NCBI RefSeq assembly: GCF_001592365.1
Contig: NZ_BCWU01000013.1
Coordinates: forward strand, 62,001-126,000
Direction: 5' to 3'
Length of the DNA stretch: 64,000 nt
Source of the DNA: Gordonia hydrophobica NBRC 16057
GTDB lineage: Bacteria; Actinomycetota; Actinomycetes; Mycobacteriales; Mycobacteriaceae
The stretch's first letter is position 1; every line of letters begins with the position of its first letter. The notes beneath the pieces were generated by a model. That model was not told the DNA's origin. It saw only the letters and a program-made list of their open reading frames with translations, and searched no databases. The position numbers and the translations under genes are program-made. Below are positions 17,687 through 26,312 of the stretch, in pieces.

Positions 17687-19431
17687 CGCGAGCCGCCGAT
17701 CGTGACCGGTACGTCCGTGGACCCCGTGCGGGTGCGTCCCGTGTCGGTGCGCACCGCATCCGTCGCCGACATCGCGCTCAGCAGAGCGGTCACGGTCTGC
17801 GGCGCCTGTTGCGCGAGGCAGGTCGCAGCGATGAAACGGTCGGGACGCAGGAAGACCACGCCGACGGCGCGGTCGTCGAACCACGACTTGAGGCGACCCC
17901 GGGTGTCACTGACGATGGTGGTCGAGGAGCCGGCGTATTCGCGCTGCGCCCACTCGAACTGCGATTCCGGGAACACGGCCAGCAGGTGGACGCCGAGACG
18001 GTCGAGGACCCGCAGCTCGCGGTCGTCGAAGAGGCGACGGGGATCGTTGCCCCACGCGACGACGGACCACCATGGTCCGCTCACATCGTCGAGCAGCACG
18101 TCGTCTGCGGTGACGGTGCTGACGCGCGGTTGAATGAACTGTACGCCGACCGGCGAGACCTTGTTCGGTGCGTCGACCTGCGCGAAGAACCGGTTGCGGA
18201 CCGTGTCCTCGCAGGTTCCGGGCAGCAGATCGCCCTGGTCGACGACGACTCCGCGTCGATACCGAGGCATCGGTTTGAAGCGCATGTCGGTGAGCCAGTC
18301 GCGCAGTGAGGGAACCCTGGTGACCGCTCGCGCTGCCAGATCGCGCACCCGGGCCTTGGCGCCGCGCGCGGTCATCACCGAACCGGCGATCATGTTGAGG
18401 TCGATCATCGCTTTGGCGTGATCACGGCGTTCGGCGTCGTAGGTGTCCAGCAGGGTGTCGTCGCACAGACCCCGCAACACGGAGGTCAGTTTCCATGCCA
18501 GGTTGGTCGCGTCTCGGATGCCCGAGTTCCACCCTTGGCCGAGCCACACGGGCATCAGGTGGGCAGCGTCGCCTGCGATCAGGATCCGACCGCGGCGGAA
18601 GGTGGAGGCGATGCGCCCGTGGTGGGTGAAGACGCGCTGTCCGATGACCTCGAGGCCGTGTGGATTCGGCAGATGCGGACGCAGCAGCGACGCCATGAAC
18701 GCCTCGTCGTCCACCAGATCGGTCGGCTCGTCGTCGAAGAGCATGAACTCGAAGCGCCGGATGCCGTGCGGGAGGCCGATCGAGACGTAGGGGCGGCGGG
18801 GATCGGCGCCCAGGTACACGTTGGGAGTGCCGAGGGGATCGTTCTCGATGTCGACGACCACCCAGCGGGTGGACGGTGACAATCCCTCGAACTCGGCGCC
18901 GAGGTGCGACCGCGTGAACGACCGGCCGCCCTCGCAGCCCACCACGTACCGGGTGCGGATCTCGGTCTCCGCCTCACCGGACCGTACGCGGGCGACGACC
19001 CCGTCCGGCTGCTCGGTCAGGTCGATCAGTTCCGTGCCCATCCGCACGGTCACCGCGTCGAAGCGATCGAGTCCGGCGAGCAGTTCGCGGTCGACGAGAG
19101 GTTGGACGAAACCGTGCTTGCGCGGCCAGCCGAACTCGTCGGTGGCCGGGTCGTTGGTGACCAGCACCTGACCGCGGCCGTTCACCAGACGCATGATGTG
19201 GTGCGGGACGGTGTGCTGCGAGACGGTGTCGACCAGGCCCATGGTCTGGATGGTGCGGAACGACTCGTCGTCCATGCCGACGCCGCGCGGGTAGTCGATC
19301 AACTCGGTGCGCGCCTCCACGAGGACCACTGAGACGCCGTAGCCGCCGAGCAGGTTGGCCAGCGTGAGCCCGACCGGTCCGGCGCCGACGATCAGGACTT
19401 CGGCGGTGTGGTCGATGGTCTTCTCGGACAT
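17683..19431 (-). CDS. mhpA: 3-(3-hydroxyphenyl)propionate / 3-hydroxycinnamate hydroxylase (FAD monooxygenase)
   Basis: 582 residues. NADH- and FAD-dependent ortho-hydroxylation of 3-(3-hydroxyphenyl)propionate to the catechol used by MhpB. It starts MSEKTIDHTAEVLIVGAGPV with the GxGxxG FAD loop. The DG/GD motifs of flavoprotein hydroxylases appear as VVGCEGGRSFTRSHLG and GDAAHLMPVWLGQGWNSGIRD. The C-terminal 150 residues are the thioredoxin-like tail of the family. It follows mhpC by 2 nt. The full mhp pathway also needs MhpD, MhpE and MhpF, which are not in this window. Confidence 0.9.
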   Translation of the reverse strand: MSEKTIDHTAEVLIVGAGPVGLTLANLLGGYGVSVVLVEARTELIDYPRGVGMDDESFRTIQTMGLVDTVSQHTVPHHIMRLVNGRGQVLVTNDPATDEFGWPRKHGFVQPLVDRELLAGLDRFDAVTVRMGTELIDLTEQPDGVVARVRSGEAETEIRTRYVVGCEGGRSFTRSHLGAEFEGLSPSTRWVVVDIENDPLGTPNVYLGADPRRPYVSIGLPHGIRRFEFMLFDDEPTDLVDDEAFMASLLRPHLPNPHGLEVIGQRVFTHHGRIASTFRRGRILIAGDAAHLMPVWLGQGWNSGIRDATNLAWKLTSVLRGLCDDTLLDTYDAERRDHAKAMIDLNMIAGSVMTARGAKARVRDLAARAVTRVPSLRDWLTDMRFKPMPRYRRGVVVDQGDLLPGTCEDTVRNRFFAQVDAPNKVSPVGVQFIQPRVSTVTADDVLLDDVSGPWWSVVAWGNDPRRLFDDRELRVLDRLGVHLLAVFPESQFEWAQREYAGSSTTIVSDTRGRLKSWFDDRAVGVVFLRPDRFIAATCLAQQAPQTVTALLSAMSATDAVRTDTGRTRTGSTDVPVTIGGSR

Positions 19432-19433
19432 GA

Positions 19434-20324
19434 CTAGTTGCCGCCGTTCTGCGCGGTGCGATGGCCGTTCCGAAGGAAGTCGAGGTGGATGCGGTTGAAC
19501 TCGTCGGCGCGCTCGTACTGCGGCCAGTGCCCGGCCTGATCGATCACGGCGAGCCCGCCGTTCGGGATCAGGTCCGCGATACGACGTCCCTCGTCCACGG
19601 GACCGGACGGGTCCTTGGTGGTCCAGATGACGAGCGCCTGCGCCTCGATGGCGCGCAGGTCGTCGTCGGAGAGCATGTTGCGCTTGCGAGTGGGGAGGTC
19701 TTGCAGCGCCATGTTCATCTCGCAGGCCCGCTTCCACTCCGGCTGCTCGAAGATCGCCTGCCGGGTGCGAATGAGGTCCGGGGTCACCATCGTCGGGTCG
19801 GCCATCAACCATTCCAGACGAGCCTGGACGCGCTCCCAACTGGGATCGTCGGCGGCGGCCATCGACAAGGTGTACAGACGTTCCATCACGACGGGGTTGG
19901 CCATGGTGCCGCCCATCGTGTTGAGGACGATCCGCTCGGTGCGATCGGGGTGCAGCTGCGCGAAGCGCGCGGTGACCCACCCGCCCAGCGACTCGCCGGT
20001 GAAGTACGCCTTCTCGGCGCCGAGGGCGTCCAGGACTCGGTTGACCTGGTCGATGTAGTGGGGGATCTCGAGGGGATGGTCGGGTTTGCTGCTGTAACCG
20101 TGGCCGATGAAGTCGAGTGCGTACACGTTGAAGTGCTCCGCGTGGGCGGCGAGGTTCCGGACGTAGGCCTCGGCGTGTCCGGTGATGCCGTGAAGCATGA
20201 GCAGAACCGGCTTCGAGTCGTCGCCCGCATGCAGGTAGCGGGTCCGGTACGGGCCCGCATCCAGATAGCCCTGGCTGAAGCTCGTCTGGGCGAGGTCGGA
20301 CCAGACGCTGGTGTAGTCGGGCAT
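19434..20324 (-). CDS. mhpC: 2-hydroxy-6-oxonona-2,4-dienedioate hydrolase (alpha/beta hydrolase)
   Basis: 296 residues. Splits the C-C bond of the ring-cleavage product in the mhp meta pathway. Oxyanion segment LLMLHGITGHAEAY, nucleophile elbow in FTGESLGGWVTARF (Gly-Glu-Ser-Leu-Gly), acid residue near WTTKDPSGPV, and C-terminal DQAGHWPQYERADEFN with the catalytic His. The first gene of the operon; its ATG has a very strong ribosome site (aaggagg). Upstream lies the MarR-type operator shared with the divergent regulator. Confidence 0.87.
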   Translation of the reverse strand: MPDYTSVWSDLAQTSFSQGYLDAGPYRTRYLHAGDDSKPVLLMLHGITGHAEAYVRNLAAHAEHFNVYALDFIGHGYSSKPDHPLEIPHYIDQVNRVLDALGAEKAYFTGESLGGWVTARFAQLHPDRTERIVLNTMGGTMANPVVMERLYTLSMAAADDPSWERVQARLEWLMADPTMVTPDLIRTRQAIFEQPEWKRACEMNMALQDLPTRKRNMLSDDDLRAIEAQALVIWTTKDPSGPVDEGRRIADLIPNGGLAVIDQAGHWPQYERADEFNRIHLDFLRNGHRTAQNGGN

Positions 20325-20374
20325 GTGAGTCCTCCTTGGGATCGAAGATCGCGGTGTTGTGAATCACACGATAG

Positions 20375-20394
20375 ACTGTCAATACGTTGACAGT
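20375..20394. promoter_or_regulatory. MarR-type operator between mhpC and its regulator
   Basis: actgtcaa-tacg-ttgacagt: perfect 8-bp arms around 4 nt. A second overlapping half (tgacagtcaatacattgca, 20388-20406) follows. The core TGTCAATAC[A/G]TTGACA recurs at 22470-22485 in front of the MFS importer, which ties both promoters to one regulator, most simply the MarR protein encoded at 20482. Confidence 0.75.
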
Positions 20395-20481
20395 CAATAC
20401 ATTGCAAAAACTCGGTGATAATGTCCGAGACGTTCGGCGGTCCGTGGTCACCCGGATCGCTGCTGCTGACGAAGGGGCGAG

Positions 20482-21030
20482 ATGGCAGGCAAGACCGATT
20501 CGGTGTCCAGTGACCCCGATGCGATGACCTCGTCGACGTTCGGCGCCGAGGCCGTGGCGTTGACGCAGGCGCGACTCGGTGGGCTGGACCCCTTATCGGC
20601 GCAGGCGGGCGTGCTGCTGTCCCGGGTGGCCATCTCGCACGTTCATGTCTCGGAGCAGTCGGTGCACCGATCCGGAATCGGCAGTTGGAGCTCGTTCCGG
20701 GTGCTGTGGATGGTGTGGCTGTTCGGTGAGGTCCAGGCTCGTGATCTCGCGAGGTTGTCCGGAATCAGCAGGCAGGCCACGTCCACGGTGCTGTCGACGC
20801 TCGAGTCGAAGGGCTTCGTGGTTCGCAATCGCACGTCGACCACCGACCGGCGGCTGATCGCGGTCACCGTGACCGACGAAGGCGCCCGGCTGGTCGAGGA
20901 GTCGTTCCTCGCCCAGAACCGGGTGGATGCTGCCTTCTTCGATGTTCTCAGCGCTCAGGAGCGCCGGCAGTTCGTCGGACTGCTTACGCGCATCCTCCAC
21001 GCGGCGGACGACGCCGCGCGGGACGGGTGA
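20482..21030 (+). CDS. MarR-family transcriptional regulator of the mhp cluster
   Basis: 182 residues, with a winged helix-turn-helix centred on ARDLARLSGISRQATSTVLS and a wing KGFVVRNRTSTTDRRLIAVT. The long N-terminal extension (about 50 residues) is unusual for the family. Divergent from mhpC with an operator between them, and convergent with the MFS importer with only 1 bp between the stops. MarR proteins of aromatic catabolism normally repress until the pathway substrate or its CoA ester binds; which ligand is used here is unknown. Ribosome site aagggg precedes the ATG. Confidence 0.87.
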   Translation: MAGKTDSVSSDPDAMTSSTFGAEAVALTQARLGGLDPLSAQAGVLLSRVAISHVHVSEQSVHRSGIGSWSSFRVLWMVWLFGEVQARDLARLSGISRQATSTVLSTLESKGFVVRNRTSTTDRRLIAVTVTDEGARLVEESFLAQNRVDAAFFDVLSAQERRQFVGLLTRILHAADDAARDG

Positions 21031-21031
21031 G

Positions 21032-22390
21032 TCAAGCCAGGGCTCGAGTGCGCGAGGCTGCGGCCTCGGTCTCCATTGCGTCGAGGGCGTTCGGTCCGCG
21101 GTAGGTGCGGTGGAGTGCCAGGACGAGGACTCCGGAGACGGCCAGTGCGATGCCGAAGAGCTTGTACAGATCCGGAGCGTCCAGCCCGCGGCCGAGGAGG
21201 AAGGCGGCGAGGTTCGGCGCGAGGAAGGCGACGACGCGGCCCACGCCCATCATCAGGCCGACCGCGGTCGACCGGATGGCGGTGGGGTAGATGCTCGGGC
21301 TGATCGCGTAGTACGCGGCGACGCCGCCGTTGGCGGCCAGGCCGACCAGCACCGCCAGACCCAAGGCGATGCCCGAGGAGCCGAAGAAGAAGGCGAACAG
21401 CAAGAACGCGACCGTTCCATAGAACATCAGCGCTGCGGTCACGACGCGGGGATTGTGTCTACGAGACAGTCCGGCGAAGACCAGTGCACCGATCACGCCG
21501 CCGCCTGCGATCAGGGCCTGGGTGGTGATGCCGATGTCGTCGTTGCCCGTCGACTCGGCGACCAGTTTGGCGGTGAAGCTGTTGGCGAAGTAGAACGATG
21601 CGATCAGCAGGCCGTAGGCGAACCAGAGGAGAATGGTGCGGCGCCACAGCAGTCCGTCGGACGCCATGGCGCTCAGCGAGCGTGCATCGGTGCCCGCGGT
21701 GGCGGTGGGCAGTTCGTCGACCGGGGCGACGTCGAGCTTGCGGCTGATGGCGTTGTACTGGGCGAGAGCGCCGCGCGGGCGGCGTTCCACCAGGTAGTCG
21801 ACCGACTCGGGGAGCGCGCGCCAAGCCCAGACGGCGAGCAGGGCGGTGAACAGCGCCGAGGCCTCGAACGGGCCGCGCCAGCCGTAGGCGTCGATCAGCC
21901 AGATGGAACCGAACCCGCCGAGGGCGGCGCCCAACGGCAGGCCGACGCCGTAGATTCCCATGACCGTTCCGCGGCGCGCGTCCGACGAGTACTCCGCGAC
22001 CAGCACGTTGACGCTCGAGACGATGGCGCCGAGGAACAGGCCTGCGGCGAACCGGCAGGCCAGGAACGCCGGGAACGACGTCGCCAGGCCGGTGGCGGCC
22101 ATGCCGACGACGATCAGCACCAGTGAGATGAGGATGAAGCGGCGGCGTCCGAGGCGATCGGAGAGCGGTGACAGCACAGCGGCGCCGATGCCCATGCCGA
22201 GGGTGCCGATCGACGCGACCAGTCCCTGCTCGCCGCGCGTGAGGTCGAAGTGCTCGGTCAGTGTCGACAGGGTGAATGAGGTCACCAGGATCTCGTACCC
22301 GTCGATCACCGTGAGCAGGATGCAGATGATGACGACTCGTCGTTGCAGCGGAGCCATTGCGCCGGCTCGGATCGTCTGCCGTAAGTCCAT
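21032..22390 (-). CDS. MFS transporter, aromatic acid:H+ symporter (AAHS) type, likely hydroxyphenylpropionate importer
   Basis: 452 residues, 12 membrane helices. The N-terminal helix carries ILLTVIDGYEILVTSFTLST with the conserved acidic residue of AAHS proteins, and the loop 2-3 motif SPLSDRLGRRRFILISLVLI is the MFS signature (D-x-x-GRR). The family takes up protonated aromatic acids such as 4-hydroxybenzoate or 3-hydroxyphenylpropionate. Location beside mhpABC and a matching MarR operator 80 nt upstream of its ATG support substrate assignment by context. Ribosome site aggaaagg. Confidence 0.85.
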   Translation of the reverse strand: MDLRQTIRAGAMAPLQRRVVIICILLTVIDGYEILVTSFTLSTLTEHFDLTRGEQGLVASIGTLGMGIGAAVLSPLSDRLGRRRFILISLVLIVVGMAATGLATSFPAFLACRFAAGLFLGAIVSSVNVLVAEYSSDARRGTVMGIYGVGLPLGAALGGFGSIWLIDAYGWRGPFEASALFTALLAVWAWRALPESVDYLVERRPRGALAQYNAISRKLDVAPVDELPTATAGTDARSLSAMASDGLLWRRTILLWFAYGLLIASFYFANSFTAKLVAESTGNDDIGITTQALIAGGGVIGALVFAGLSRRHNPRVVTAALMFYGTVAFLLFAFFFGSSGIALGLAVLVGLAANGGVAAYYAISPSIYPTAIRSTAVGLMMGVGRVVAFLAPNLAAFLLGRGLDAPDLYKLFGIALAVSGVLVLALHRTYRGPNALDAMETEAAASRTRALA

Positions 22391-22469
22391 GACGACGCCT
22401 TTCCTGAGGTGCTGTGGTGCGTCGCCGGATTGCGATGCTGCTGTGAAGCTAGTCTCATATCCATGGTTA

Positions 22470-22485
22470 TGTCAATACATTGACA
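22470..22485. promoter_or_regulatory. Second MarR-type operator, upstream of the AAHS importer
   Basis: TGTCAATACATTGACA, perfect 6-bp arms around tacа-like spacer (tgtcaa-taca-ttgaca), identical in arms and spacing to the operator at 20375-20394. A degenerate extra half site ttgacgtattgac follows at 22495-22507. The 22391-22585 gap holds this site and no gene. Confidence 0.75.
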
Positions 22486-22585
22486 GTCATGAGGTTGACG
22501 TATTGACGTTGTGTGCGAGTGTTTCACCGGCCGTACTCGGCGCATGGCAGGTCGACGGACTTCTCGCGTGGGTACCCTCGCTTCC

Positions 22586-22933
22586 ATGGCGATCATCGGT
22601 TCCTACGAGCGGCATCCGGACCTCGGATGCGAGGCCGTCGTGTTCCTCGATCAGGAGTCCGACGCGTGCTTTCAGTTGCAGCGCGATCTCCCCGGCGGAC
22701 CGCGGGCGGGCGAGTACTGCATCACGACCGGTGCGAGCGCCCCGATCTATGGAGGAGTACAGGCCTGGCGTCGCGTGGGCGTCGATCGGCTCGAGTTCGC
22801 GCTCACCGCGCGGGCTGCCCGACTCTTCGGCGACGAGGTCGTCTCGTTTCAGTTGGCGGCCGACGGCGAGGCCGACGTCGACGAACTCGCCGGGCACGTC
22901 GGACGGCTCCTCGGCATGGACCGACTACCCTGA
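22586..22933 (+). CDS. Small protein, possibly Imm10-like
   Basis: 115 residues starting MAIIGSYERHPDLGCEAVVF. Pattern: a strand-rich N-terminus, a central YCITTGASAPIYGGVQAWRR segment and a C-terminal pair LEFALTARAARLFGDEVVSF plus a helix DVDELAGHVGRLLG. The TGxxxPxYGGV core and overall size fit the Imm10 immunity-protein family as remembered, but this is tentative. No toxin or secretion gene is adjacent. It lies between the mhp cluster and ybaB, with its stop only 5 bp before the ybaB GTG, so it may be co-transcribed with ybaB-recR. Confidence 0.5.
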   Translation: MAIIGSYERHPDLGCEAVVFLDQESDACFQLQRDLPGGPRAGEYCITTGASAPIYGGVQAWRRVGVDRLEFALTARAARLFGDEVVSFQLAADGEADVDELAGHVGRLLGMDRLP

Positions 22934-22938
22934 TAGCC

Positions 22939-23295
22939 GTGACTGATGCATTCGATCCCAGCGCGTTGTTCGGCGGCGGAGCCGGCGGCGACAACCCGAT
23001 GGCGGGTCTGCTCGCGCAAGTTCAGCAGATGCAGACCCAGGTGGAGTCCGCACAGGAGGAGATCGCTGCCGCCGAGGTGACCGGCAGTGCGGGCAACGGC
23101 CTGGTGACGGTGAGCGGTAACGGCACCGGTGACATCACCGCCGTCACTATCTCGCCCGAGGTCGTCGACCCGGATGATGTCGAGACCCTGCAGGATCTGA
23201 TCATCGGTGCGCTCGCCGATCTCGCCGCGCGCCGCGACGCCCTCGTCTCGGAGAAGATGGGACCTCTCGGGGGCGGCCTCCCCGGACTGGGCTGA
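22939..23295 (+). CDS. ybaB: YbaB/EbfC family nucleoid-associated protein
   Basis: 118 residues from GTG. A helical [20 protein letters not shown] arm followed by a three-stranded sheet ([20 protein letters not shown]) and a C-terminal helix [20 protein letters not shown]. This is the tweezer-like YbaB dimer fold that binds DNA. The gene nearly always precedes recR, as it does here 11 bp ahead, and as in M. tuberculosis Rv3716c-Rv3715c. Confidence 0.92.
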   Translation: MTDAFDPSALFGGGAGGDNPMAGLLAQVQQMQTQVESAQEEIAAAEVTGSAGNGLVTVSGNGTGDITAVTISPEVVDPDDVETLQDLIIGALADLAARRDALVSEKMGPLGGGLPGLG

Positions 23296-23306
23296 AGGCG
23301 CCCGTC

Positions 23307-23918
23307 ATGTACGAAGGCCCGATTCAGGATCTCATCGACCAACTCGCGAAGCTGCCCGGGCTGGGACCCAAGGGTGCTCAGCGCATCGCGTTTCACCTGC
23401 TCGCCGGTGAGAACGTCGAGATCGATCGCTTGATCGCCGCGCTCGGACACGTCCGCGACGACGTCACGTTCTGCACCGAGTGCGGCAACGTCGCGGCCGA
23501 CACGCTGTGTCGCATCTGCGGCGACGCGCGCCGAGACGTGACCAAGATCTGCGTGGTCGAGGAGCCGAAGGACATCTACGCGATCGAGCGGACCAAGGAG
23601 TTCGACGGCCGCTATCACGTGCTCGGCGGCGCGCTGGATCCGCTGTCCGGCATCGGACCGGACCAGTTGCGGATCCGGGAACTGCTGCGCAGGCTGGGCG
23701 ACCAGCCCGACGGCCAGGACGTCGCGGAGATCATCGTCGCGACCGATCCGAACACCGAGGGCGAGGCCACTGCGACCTACCTGCTGCGCATGCTCAAGGA
23801 TTTCCCCGGTCTCTCGGTGACACGGCTGGCCTCGGGGCTGCCGATGGGCGGCGACCTCGAGTTCGCCGACGAACTCACCCTCGGCCGCGCACTGTCCGGC
23901 CGTCGAATCCTGGTCTGA
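23307..23918 (+). CDS. recR: Recombination protein RecR
   Basis: 203 residues. Works with RecF/RecO to load RecA at gaps. N-terminal helix-hairpin-helix ([20 protein letters not shown]), a zinc finger with Cys56, Cys59, Cys68 and Cys71, then a Toprim domain ([20 protein letters not shown] and [18 protein letters not shown]). Length is canonical. Its TGA is followed with no gap by the kinase-like gene. Confidence 0.96.
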   Translation: MYEGPIQDLIDQLAKLPGLGPKGAQRIAFHLLAGENVEIDRLIAALGHVRDDVTFCTECGNVAADTLCRICGDARRDVTKICVVEEPKDIYAIERTKEFDGRYHVLGGALDPLSGIGPDQLRIRELLRRLGDQPDGQDVAEIIVATDPNTEGEATATYLLRMLKDFPGLSVTRLASGLPMGGDLEFADELTLGRALSGRRILV

Positions 23919-24506
23919 GTGGTGTCGCCTTTCACCACCGGTGATCCCACACCGCACGACTGGGCGTGGTTGGCCGACGACGTCGCCGTCCGCTGCGGAA
24001 TCACCGACGGCATGATCGCGATCGACGGACCGTCCGGCGCGGGCAAGAGCACCTTCGCCGCCGAGCTCGTCCGTGCGCTCGCCGACCGCGGTCGTGCCTC
24101 GGTCCTGATCAGCACGGACGATTACGCGACGTGGGACGACCCCGCGTCGTGGTGGCCGGAGCTGGAACGCGACGTGATCGGAGCCTACGAGCGTCGGCAC
24201 GACTACTTCTACCGCCCGCGGATCTGGGTGGACGGACGGCCCGAGACCGGTCCGGAGCAGTGGATGCGCTGGCAGCCGGTGTTGATCGTCGAAGGCGTCA
24301 CCGCGGCGCGACGCAGCTGCGCCGATCGGTTCACGCACCGCTTCTGGCTCGACGGTCCGCCTGCGCCCGAACGGCTGTCACGCACCGTCGCGCGCGACGG
24401 CGAGGCCGATCGGGACCACCTGCTGCGCTGGCAGCACTTCGAGGAGGGCTGGTTCGCGGTCGACGGCACGCGCGCGAGATGCGAGATCCTCGACCCCGGG
24501 CAGTAG
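23919..24506 (+). CDS. P-loop kinase-like protein (uridine kinase-like)
   Basis: 195 residues. Walker A GPSGAGKST at about 37-45, an Asp-containing second strand VLISTDDYATWDDPASWWPE, and a late LIVEGVTAARRSCAD segment in the position where uridine/phosphoribulokinases contact phosphate; the C-terminal RDHLLRWQHFEEGWFAVDG motif is typical of actinobacterial uridine-kinase-like proteins of unproven substrate. GTG start directly abutting recR; a second GTG follows immediately. Likely operonic with ybaB-recR. Confidence 0.75.
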   Translation: MVSPFTTGDPTPHDWAWLADDVAVRCGITDGMIAIDGPSGAGKSTFAAELVRALADRGRASVLISTDDYATWDDPASWWPELERDVIGAYERRHDYFYRPRIWVDGRPETGPEQWMRWQPVLIVEGVTAARRSCADRFTHRFWLDGPPAPERLSRTVARDGEADRDHLLRWQHFEEGWFAVDGTRARCEILDPGQ

Positions 24507-24618
24507 TGGTCGGCATCGTCCTCCACCGGCCCCGGTGAGCGGGTGATCGATGGACCGGTTAGCGTGATGTCCATCGTTCAGATGACATGCTTTGTCGCAA
24601 CCGACTCAGGAGTTCGCA

Positions 24619-26187
24619 GTGGGGCCACGCCGTGCCGTCCAGGGCGCAATCGGAATCGTCGCCGCGGCGACCGCAGTCGGCGGTGTGCTCGCCGTCCCGG
24701 CTGTCGCACCGGCGGCACCGACGCTGAACTGGGGTTCGTGCGCTCCGATCCACCAGGCCTCGCCGGACACACAGTGTGCGACGCTCACCGTGCCGCGCGA
24801 CTATTCGAAGCCGAACGGGCCCACCATCTCGATCACGGTCAGCCGGATCCCGGCTCGCAATCAAGACGGTAAGCGCGGCGTCCTGATCGGCAATCCCGGC
24901 GGCCCCGGGGTCGACGGCATCAGCATGTTCACCCTGCTGCGACCGCCGACGCAGGTGCGCGACGAGTGGGATCTGGTCTCGGTGCAGCCGCGCGGGCTGA
25001 TCGATTCCACGCCGGTGCGCTGCGATGAGCCGTCGGCGTCCGACGACGTGTTCACCAGCCTCGGCAAGGTGAACCGCGACCGGTGCGAGAAGAACACTCC
25101 GGGGTACACGCGGACCCTCACCACCGAGAACACCGCCCGCGACATCGAGCGGGTCAGGCAGGCTCTGGGCGTCCAGAAGGTGAGTCTGTACGGCGTCTCG
25201 TACGGAACGTGGCTGATGTCGACCTACGCCACGCTGTTTCCGCAGCACACCGATCGCGTGGTGCTGGACTCCGCCGTCGATCCCGCACGCGTCTGGGGAT
25301 CGGTGCTCGACGACCAGACGTCCGCCTACGAATCGCGGGCGCGGCAGATGATGGCGTGGATCGCCGCCAACGACGACGTCTATCACCTCGGTGAGACGCC
25401 GCTCGCGGTCTATCGTCGATGGAGCGATCAGGTCTCCCGTGAAGCCGGAGTGCCGCCGTCCTTGATGGCGCCGCCCGCCCGCGTCGGTGATGTGCCGCCG
25501 GGCCTGCAGGCGGTCGCGCAGCAGTACATCGCCGGTGTGAACCTGACCGCGGACGCGCGTGCTCGGCTGGAGAACCTCGTCGCGACGCTGACCAACCCCG
25601 GGTCGTCGCAGGCGACGTCGTCGTTGCTCGGCCTGACCCGCGGGGTGGCGCCCGACCGGAACGGTTGGCCGATCGTCGCGCAGCGCATGACCGGACAACT
25701 CAAGGCGGAGAAGCCGTCGAAGGCGACGCTCCAGGTGATGAGGAACTTCCAGGACATGCAGGCGGTGATCATCTGCAACGAGGACTGGGCGCCGCACGAT
25801 TCGACACTGGCACCGGCCGCCCTGATTCAGAACTACCTGATCGGCGACATCTTCACCGCGCCCGGACTGCTCTTCAAATCAGGTCTCGGCTGCGCCGGGA
25901 CCACACCGGTCACGCGCCGGATTCCGGTGACGAACTCCGGACTCGCCGTACGGCCGCTGCTGATCAACAGCCTCGGCGACCCGCAGACGCCGTATCGGCA
26001 CGCGCAGGCGCTGAGGCAGACGATGCGCGCTCACCTGATCACCGTCGGCGGTGGCGACCACGGGCAGCTCGGTCGCGGCAACACCCCGCTCGACGCCGCG
26101 ATCGCCGACTACCTGCGCACCGGGGCAACCGCGGTCACCCGCGTTCCCCAGGGGCCGATCACGACGCCGCTGACAGCGTCGCGCTAG
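24619..26187 (+). CDS. Secreted alpha/beta hydrolase with TAP-like C-terminal domain (tripeptidyl-aminopeptidase family)
   Basis: 522 residues. The GTG at 24619 is preferred over an upstream TTG (24592) because caggag lies 6 nt before it. A Sec signal peptide spans residues 1 to about 34. It has LIGNPGGPGVDGISM (oxyanion loop), the nucleophile in SLYGVSYGTWLMSTYATLFP (Ser about 194), VVLDSAVDP, and a C-terminal TAP domain PLLINSLGDPQTPYRHAQAL with the acid residue and GGGDHGQLGRGN with the catalytic His. The family hydrolyses short peptides or ester-like substrates outside the cell; several homologues are proteases for N-terminal tripeptides. Specific substrate unknown. Confidence 0.83.
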   Translation: MGPRRAVQGAIGIVAAATAVGGVLAVPAVAPAAPTLNWGSCAPIHQASPDTQCATLTVPRDYSKPNGPTISITVSRIPARNQDGKRGVLIGNPGGPGVDGISMFTLLRPPTQVRDEWDLVSVQPRGLIDSTPVRCDEPSASDDVFTSLGKVNRDRCEKNTPGYTRTLTTENTARDIERVRQALGVQKVSLYGVSYGTWLMSTYATLFPQHTDRVVLDSAVDPARVWGSVLDDQTSAYESRARQMMAWIAANDDVYHLGETPLAVYRRWSDQVSREAGVPPSLMAPPARVGDVPPGLQAVAQQYIAGVNLTADARARLENLVATLTNPGSSQATSSLLGLTRGVAPDRNGWPIVAQRMTGQLKAEKPSKATLQVMRNFQDMQAVIICNEDWAPHDSTLAPAALIQNYLIGDIFTAPGLLFKSGLGCAGTTPVTRRIPVTNSGLAVRPLLINSLGDPQTPYRHAQALRQTMRAHLITVGGGDHGQLGRGNTPLDAAIADYLRTGATAVTRVPQGPITTPLTASR

Positions 26188-26257
26188 CGAGCTGGGAGCC
26201 CCTGGCCGCAGCAGACGTCTTCGTCGTGGAGTGGTGCCAGAGTTCTCGAAGAGAAAA

Positions 26258-26294
26258 GGCGATCTGAAGCCGCTCTGAGCGGCTTCAGATCGCC
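26258..26294. terminator. Bidirectional hairpin terminator
   Basis: 17-bp perfect arms ggcgatctgaagccgct (26258-26274) and its complement (26278-26294) with a 3-nt loop, between the convergent hydrolase and gatD genes. Confidence 0.8.
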
Positions 26295-26312
26295 ATCGTT
26301 CTCGCGGCTTGG

